A stretch of 37,400 bases of DNA from an uncultured Bacteroidia bacterium (lineage in GTDB: Bacteria; Bacteroidota; Bacteroidia; Bacteroidales; UBA932), in the NCBI GenBank assembly GCA_902780175.1, contig CACZEU010000007.1, positions 1 to 37,400 on the forward strand, given 5' to 3'. Positions 33,879 to 37,400 of this stretch are shown in pieces. The translations under genes and the position numbers were made by a program. The notes beneath the pieces were generated by a model. That model saw only the letters and a program-made list of their open reading frames with translations, was not told the origin of the DNA and did no database searches. The stretch's first letter is position 1, and each line of letters opens with the position of its first letter.

Positions 33879-34202
33879 TCAGCGGCTGAAGCAGACGGAG
33901 ACGGATCCGCTGCCGAGGGCGCTTTCCAGGCCCTCCGGATCCGTTATCTTTCCTATTTTGGTGTAGCTGTAACCGGTGCTGAAGGTTTTGTAGAAGACGA
34001 CGACGCAGTTGTTGCCGTAGAGAAGGATGTCTCCGGTGTGGATAGTACCGGGGCAGGAGGCGTCCGTGGGCAGGGAGGAACTTAAGTAATGGTATTTCTC
34101 GTTGCCGTTCAACTCACTCATATCAAGAGTCATAGGGAGGAGCGAGCCGAACGCTTCCGCGGGAGTTATCCTGTATAAATCGGCCCCGAGCACTTCGGCC
34201 AT
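33879..34202 (-). CDS. Cyclophilin-like fold protein with flavodoxin-like N-terminus, probably a deletion remnant
   Basis: 107-aa frame. Residues about 17-107 match the cyclophilin-like fold family: LLPMTLDMSELNGNEKY, PTDASCPGTIHTGDI, YKTFSTGYSYTKIG and a final LGSGSVSV. The beginning MAEVLGADLYRITPAE instead resembles the first helix and second strand of flavodoxins, and the frame remains open upstream to a TAG at 34245-34247. The flavodoxin P-loop, most of the flavodoxin and the first strands of the cyclophilin-like domain are missing. An internal deletion in a flavodoxin-cyclophilin-like gene would explain this (inference). A weak -7-like ATAGTTTG (34241-34248) lies upstream, so expression is not excluded. 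Confidence 0.6.
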   Translation of the reverse strand: MAEVLGADLYRITPAEAFGSLLPMTLDMSELNGNEKYHYLSSSLPTDASCPGTIHTGDILLYGNNCVVVFYKTFSTGYSYTKIGKITDPEGLESALGSGSVSVCFSR

Positions 34203-34275
34203 GGATTCGGCAATCCCCGACAGGATTGTCGGCCGTATTTCAAACTATCGTCTGCAGGAGAAGCGTGACGAAGGG

Positions 34276-34327
34276 GGAAAAAAACGAGGCTGTATTCATT
34301 GGAAAAGCCTTGGAATACAGCCTCGTT
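34276..34327 (-). terminator. Rho-independent terminator after the BACON lipoprotein gene
   Basis: AACGAGGCTGTATTC (34283-34297) and GAATACAGCCTCGTT (34313-34327) are perfect 15-bp arms around a 15-nt loop. On the minus strand the hairpin is followed by seven T and then C residues. It lies 20 nt past the stop of the BACON gene, ending the metalloprotease-BACON transcript. Confidence 0.92.
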
Positions 34328-34347
34328 CGAAAAGTTCAGATCACCGA

Positions 34348-36525
34348 TCAGTCAACGGGAACGGGAGAATTGAGGGAGAGAGTCTTCACACGGTTAGCTC
34401 CACTCCAATCCTGCAGGTAGGAACAGGTGAAGTCCGAGCCGCCTGTAACGTGGATGCTTGCCGGGCTGCCGGGCCTGCCTTCGAGTCCTGCTTCCGTGGC
34501 CTTGCACACGAGATCCATTGAAATGGTTCCATTACTGAGGGTGACGGATCCGGAAACGGGGTAATAGGTGGTGCCAGTGTATGTATTCTGGATGTAGCAC
34601 CTTGAAGCATTGCCGGCCTTGAGAGGAACGAGAGCTCCGATCTTTGCCTCGGTAGAGAAAGTATAAGTACCGTCAGGAACAGGGTCGGCACTAAACCTGG
34701 GGTTGTTGTCAGGATAGGTCTTTACATATTCCCAGCTGCCATCTGAAATAACGGAGAAGAATGCTGACCAGGCTCCGTTGAAGCTGGAGTTGGATCCGAT
34801 GGAGAAGATGTTGCAAGGGGTGTCGGCGATGGCGGGCTTCATGGTAGTGCCGTCTTCCTCCACACCGATGTTCGAGCCATACCAGTAACCGACATACACG
34901 GTTCCGGCCGGGCCTTCCAGAGTGGTGATTGCAAGGTCACCATCTTCACTGGGATGAGTCTGGGTATCGGTCGCTTTGCCAAGAGGAACATTGATATCCA
35001 TGCTGACCTGTACGGGATTTCCGCTCACCTTGTTGTAGCTCTCATCGTAAGTGTAGGGAGTTACGGTAGCCGAGTACTTGAAGTTCCTGGTGCCGTCCTC
35101 ATTCTTGGTGATAATCAGCTTGGAACCTTCAGGTGTAATATCGGTGTAAACAATACCGCCGGCTTCATTGTACAGGGAAATGCTTACTTCGGAAAGGAGG
35201 CCGGGATCAGCCTTCAGGGTTCCGTTCTTGTATTTGAGGCTGGCATCTTTCTCGGCAGCGCCGAATGTGTAAGTGCCTTCGGGGAGTTCCTCGAGGTTAA
35301 CATCACCGGGGGCGGAGAAGAATGAGAATGAAGAATAAGCCACCTCGTTCGGGTCGGCAGGATTCTTACGGGGATGATAGAAGCTGACGTACCAGCCGTT
35401 GGCCTTGGTGGTGAACTGGGTATCGAAGGTGTTCTTCCAGTTGACCTCGGCATTGCCGGCGCAGAAGTCGGTGGAAACTGCAACAGGTCCTTCATAGGAA
35501 TAACTGTACTGTGTTCCCGCAGCATCCACAAGGATGGCTGTGATGATGTAGGAGCCATTGTCTTCAGACACGACTACCTCGCCGTCATAGATGGAAACAT
35601 CGCGTCCTGCGATCGCAAGGCCGGTGTAGTACTTCTCATCGCCGGTGGAAGACATGATGGAGAAGGTGTTGTCCTCCTTCTTTCCGGTTGCATCGATCAC
35701 GTACGTGCCCTCGGGAATCTTGTCCACGGGGAAGAACGAGAAGACACCGTCCTTGAGTTCGCCCTTCTTGTTGAGTGCCAGAGTGACCTTGTCTCCGTCT
35801 TCCGTCGCCAGTTTCACGATATACTGCTGATGGAGATTGATTGTCCAGGTCTCATTGTCGTAGATGGACTGGCTGTTGCCGATATAAACGGCTTCGGCCT
35901 GAGATGTGGGAACCCAATCTGCGGACTGGACCACATAATAGAGCTGGGAGTAGCCGGGAGCGGAAATCTCGAAGCTTCCGGTACGGGGCGAAAGTTCGGT
36001 GTTGGCAGCCACATGGACCTTGATTGTGCCTTCCTGGGGAGCCGCCTTGGTGGAGACTACGGTAATCCAGGGAGAATCGGCTGCAGGCGTTACGCTGTAC
36101 TGCAGGTTGGTCTTGACGGGAACCACGATGTCCTGGGCTTCAGGTGAGACGTTGAATGCAACGGCAGACTCCAGGATTGATTCTGTGCCCTGGACAACGG
36201 TGAAAACGGTTTTCACGGAGCCTACGGACACGGTAACCTTGCCGCTTCTTTCCGCCCAGGTGTCATTCTCGGCAACGGCAAGTTTCAGAGTGACGTCTCC
36301 GGCCTCACCGGAATTCTTGTCGGGGACGATCCACGGGGAATCGCTTTCGGCCTTCCAGGCCTTGTTCGCCTTGAAAGAAATGGCCGGAGAAGCGGCTTCC
36401 TTTCCAACGGTGATGGTAGTCCCTGTAATGTTCAGGGCATCTTCCGGTTCAATCTCCTTCTGCTGACAGGAGACTGCAGCCAGCCCCACCAGGGCTGCGA
36501 CTGCCAATAAAACATACTTTTTCAT
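34348..36525 (-). CDS. BACON-domain surface lipoprotein
   Basis: 725-aa lipoprotein with a signal peptide ending in lipobox AVSC (C20). Two BACON domains follow (about 33-112 and 117-203), each with a SPWI(V/T)V core. BACON domains occur in Bacteroidetes surface proteins, often linked to carbohydrate or mucin binding. The remaining ~520 residues form three related modules, each introduced by a P[ED]GTY turn (271-275, 415-419, 617-621). No catalytic domain is recognised. It begins 8 nt after the metalloprotease gene and is followed by a strong terminator. Confidence 0.88.
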   Translation of the reverse strand: MKKYVLLAVAALVGLAAVSCQQKEIEPEDALNITGTTITVGKEAASPAISFKANKAWKAESDSPWIVPDKNSGEAGDVTLKLAVAENDTWAERSGKVTVSVGSVKTVFTVVQGTESILESAVAFNVSPEAQDIVVPVKTNLQYSVTPAADSPWITVVSTKAAPQEGTIKVHVAANTELSPRTGSFEISAPGYSQLYYVVQSADWVPTSQAEAVYIGNSQSIYDNETWTINLHQQYIVKLATEDGDKVTLALNKKGELKDGVFSFFPVDKIPEGTYVIDATGKKEDNTFSIMSSTGDEKYYTGLAIAGRDVSIYDGEVVVSEDNGSYIITAILVDAAGTQYSYSYEGPVAVSTDFCAGNAEVNWKNTFDTQFTTKANGWYVSFYHPRKNPADPNEVAYSSFSFFSAPGDVNLEELPEGTYTFGAAEKDASLKYKNGTLKADPGLLSEVSISLYNEAGGIVYTDITPEGSKLIITKNEDGTRNFKYSATVTPYTYDESYNKVSGNPVQVSMDINVPLGKATDTQTHPSEDGDLAITTLEGPAGTVYVGYWYGSNIGVEEDGTTMKPAIADTPCNIFSIGSNSSFNGAWSAFFSVISDGSWEYVKTYPDNNPRFSADPVPDGTYTFSTEAKIGALVPLKAGNASRCYIQNTYTGTTYYPVSGSVTLSNGTISMDLVCKATEAGLEGRPGSPASIHVTGGSDFTCSYLQDWSGANRVKTLSLNSPVPVD

Positions 36526-36533
36526 AATACTGA

Positions 36534-37400
36534 CTAATATGGTTGTGTGTTTGTTCCTTTCGAGCCGTCGAGCTGCGACAGCAGGTACCGTATCCTGTTA
36601 CGGTCATAATCGTTCCGCGCCGCGCGAAGGCTCCTTTTCAGTATCCCCTCAAGCCTCTCCAGTTCGGCAACGCAGGCGTTTTCGAGCACGGGGCGATAAA
36701 TATTCTCGGAGAGTTGCAAAGGGGCGTATATCTGATCCGCCCGGTGCGTGTACTCTTTAAGGTTCTGGTTATACACCGGCACGTTCTGCATCAATCCGAG
36801 CGCGATCCACACGCCGACCAGGAATTCCTCGCCCTCCGGAACGCGGCCTTTACGCAGGTTGCAGGTGACTTCATCGGTAATATCGGAGAGCAGTTCTTCC
36901 AGGCTGTAGGCGGAGCAGCCAAGCTGCTGGGAAGTTGCGCTCCACTTCAGCCGTGCATTGATACCGCTCTGTGTAAGGGCGTTGATGCGCATCAGGGTGG
37001 CAAATCCGTTATACGCCCCGCTGAACCCCTGGAGCTCCTTGTTGGAATCGATGAACTCCAGCTTGTCCATTCCGTTGATGCAGCTTGTCAGGGCCTTTTT
37101 CTGAATATCCTTGCCGACGGGGATGAATTTGCTGCCGGAAGAAATATCCTGAAGGTACAGCCCGCCTATCATCCTTGCCAGTTTCTGATGCTCGGTGTTA
37201 TGATGCAGCAGAATCTGCTCCACAAGGACCGACCTGAAGCTGGTGCCCTGCGGAACGGTGCTTTCATACCATCCGGGGATGTTCCCGGCTATGCAGTGCA
37301 ACCGCCTCACGTTATTGGCATATTCCTCGAACGGGTCGTTGCCGAGATCTCCGCGGAAGCACCGGGGATCCGGAGAGCTCTTCGCCGCCGGAAGGTACAG
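36534..37400 (-). CDS. C-terminus of a DUF5117/DUF4953-type zinc metalloprotease (5' truncated by window edge)
   Basis: 288 residues of a larger protein; the frame is open to the right edge, so the GTG at 37310 is not its start. DPRCFRGDLGNDPFEEYANN and the later LLHHNTEHQKLARMIGGLYL match the C-terminal region of the DUF5117/DUF4953 family of Bacteroidetes secreted or periplasmic metalloproteases. The HExxH motif would lie upstream, outside the window. It ends 8 nt before the BACON lipoprotein and probably shares its transcript. Identification is from recalled family patterns. Confidence 0.7.
   Translation of the reverse strand: MYLPAAKSSPDPRCFRGDLGNDPFEEYANNVRRLHCIAGNIPGWYESTVPQGTSFRSVLVEQILLHHNTEHQKLARMIGGLYLQDISSGSKFIPVGKDIQKKALTSCINGMDKLEFIDSNKELQGFSGAYNGFATLMRINALTQSGINARLKWSATSQQLGCSAYSLEELLSDITDEVTCNLRKGRVPEGEEFLVGVWIALGLMQNVPVYNQNLKEYTHRADQIYAPLQLSENIYRPVLENACVAELERLEGILKRSLRAARNDYDRNRIRYLLSQLDGSKGTNTQPY

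Noticed and set aside
37310..37310. GTG start giving a complete 258-aa protein
   Set aside because: The frame is open to the window edge, and the residues before the GTG (DPRCFRGDLGNDP) match the metalloprotease family, so the gene begins outside the window.

Overview
The window looks like chromosomal DNA from a GC-rich member of the Bacteroidota, probably Bacteroidales. The signs are an RseC-linked rnf operon, a BACON-domain lipoprotein, a DUF5117-type metalloprotease tail, the clustered GT4/GH57/GH133 glycogen genes, and several TAnnTTTG boxes, the -7 promoter element of Bacteroidetes. Genus cannot be settled from the sequence. No rRNA, tRNA, CRISPR array or phage genes were seen.

Layout. 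Positions 1-6919, minus strand: a zinc-ribbon coiled-coil protein, DnaB helicase, an RseC-like protein, then RnfB, C, D, G and E (RnfE runs off the left edge). Positions 6970-9189, minus: two tandem M23 peptidases of the cell envelope and a MerR regulator. Positions 9227-14781, minus: alaS, a large LptF/LptG-Fmt fusion gene, and a YraN protein. Positions 14822-16700: a visibly AT-richer island holding a REP-associated tyrosine transposase (RAYT) and a DUF2147 secreted protein, bracketed on both sides by tandem arrays of about 52 bp that contain GGTCCA-N5-TGGACC hairpins. Positions 16722-27904, minus: one tightly packed run xseA-xseB-glgB-GH133-GT4-GH57-glgP-ribF, with most junctions overlapping. 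Positions 27969-31684, plus: ysxC, prs, a small membrane protein, der and a secreted protein. Positions 31689-33815, minus: a 3-hydroxyacyl-CoA dehydrogenase and a DUF389 membrane protein. Positions 33879-37400, minus: a probable flavodoxin/cyclophilin-like remnant, a strong terminator, a BACON lipoprotein, and the C-terminus of a zinc metalloprotease.

How the genes fit together. The Rnf genes encode most of an ion-pumping ferredoxin:NAD+ oxidoreductase. The glycogen run supplies chain elongation, branching, debranching, phosphorolysis and a GH57 enzyme for a storage glucan, but no glgC lies in the window. The plus-strand genes serve ribosome assembly (ysxC, der) and PRPP synthesis (prs).

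The most notable observations are the one-frame LptF/LptG-Fmt fusion, a palindromic insertion inside its Fmt half, the RAYT island bracketed by REP-like arrays, and several genes whose -7 box abuts the start codon, suggesting leaderless transcripts.
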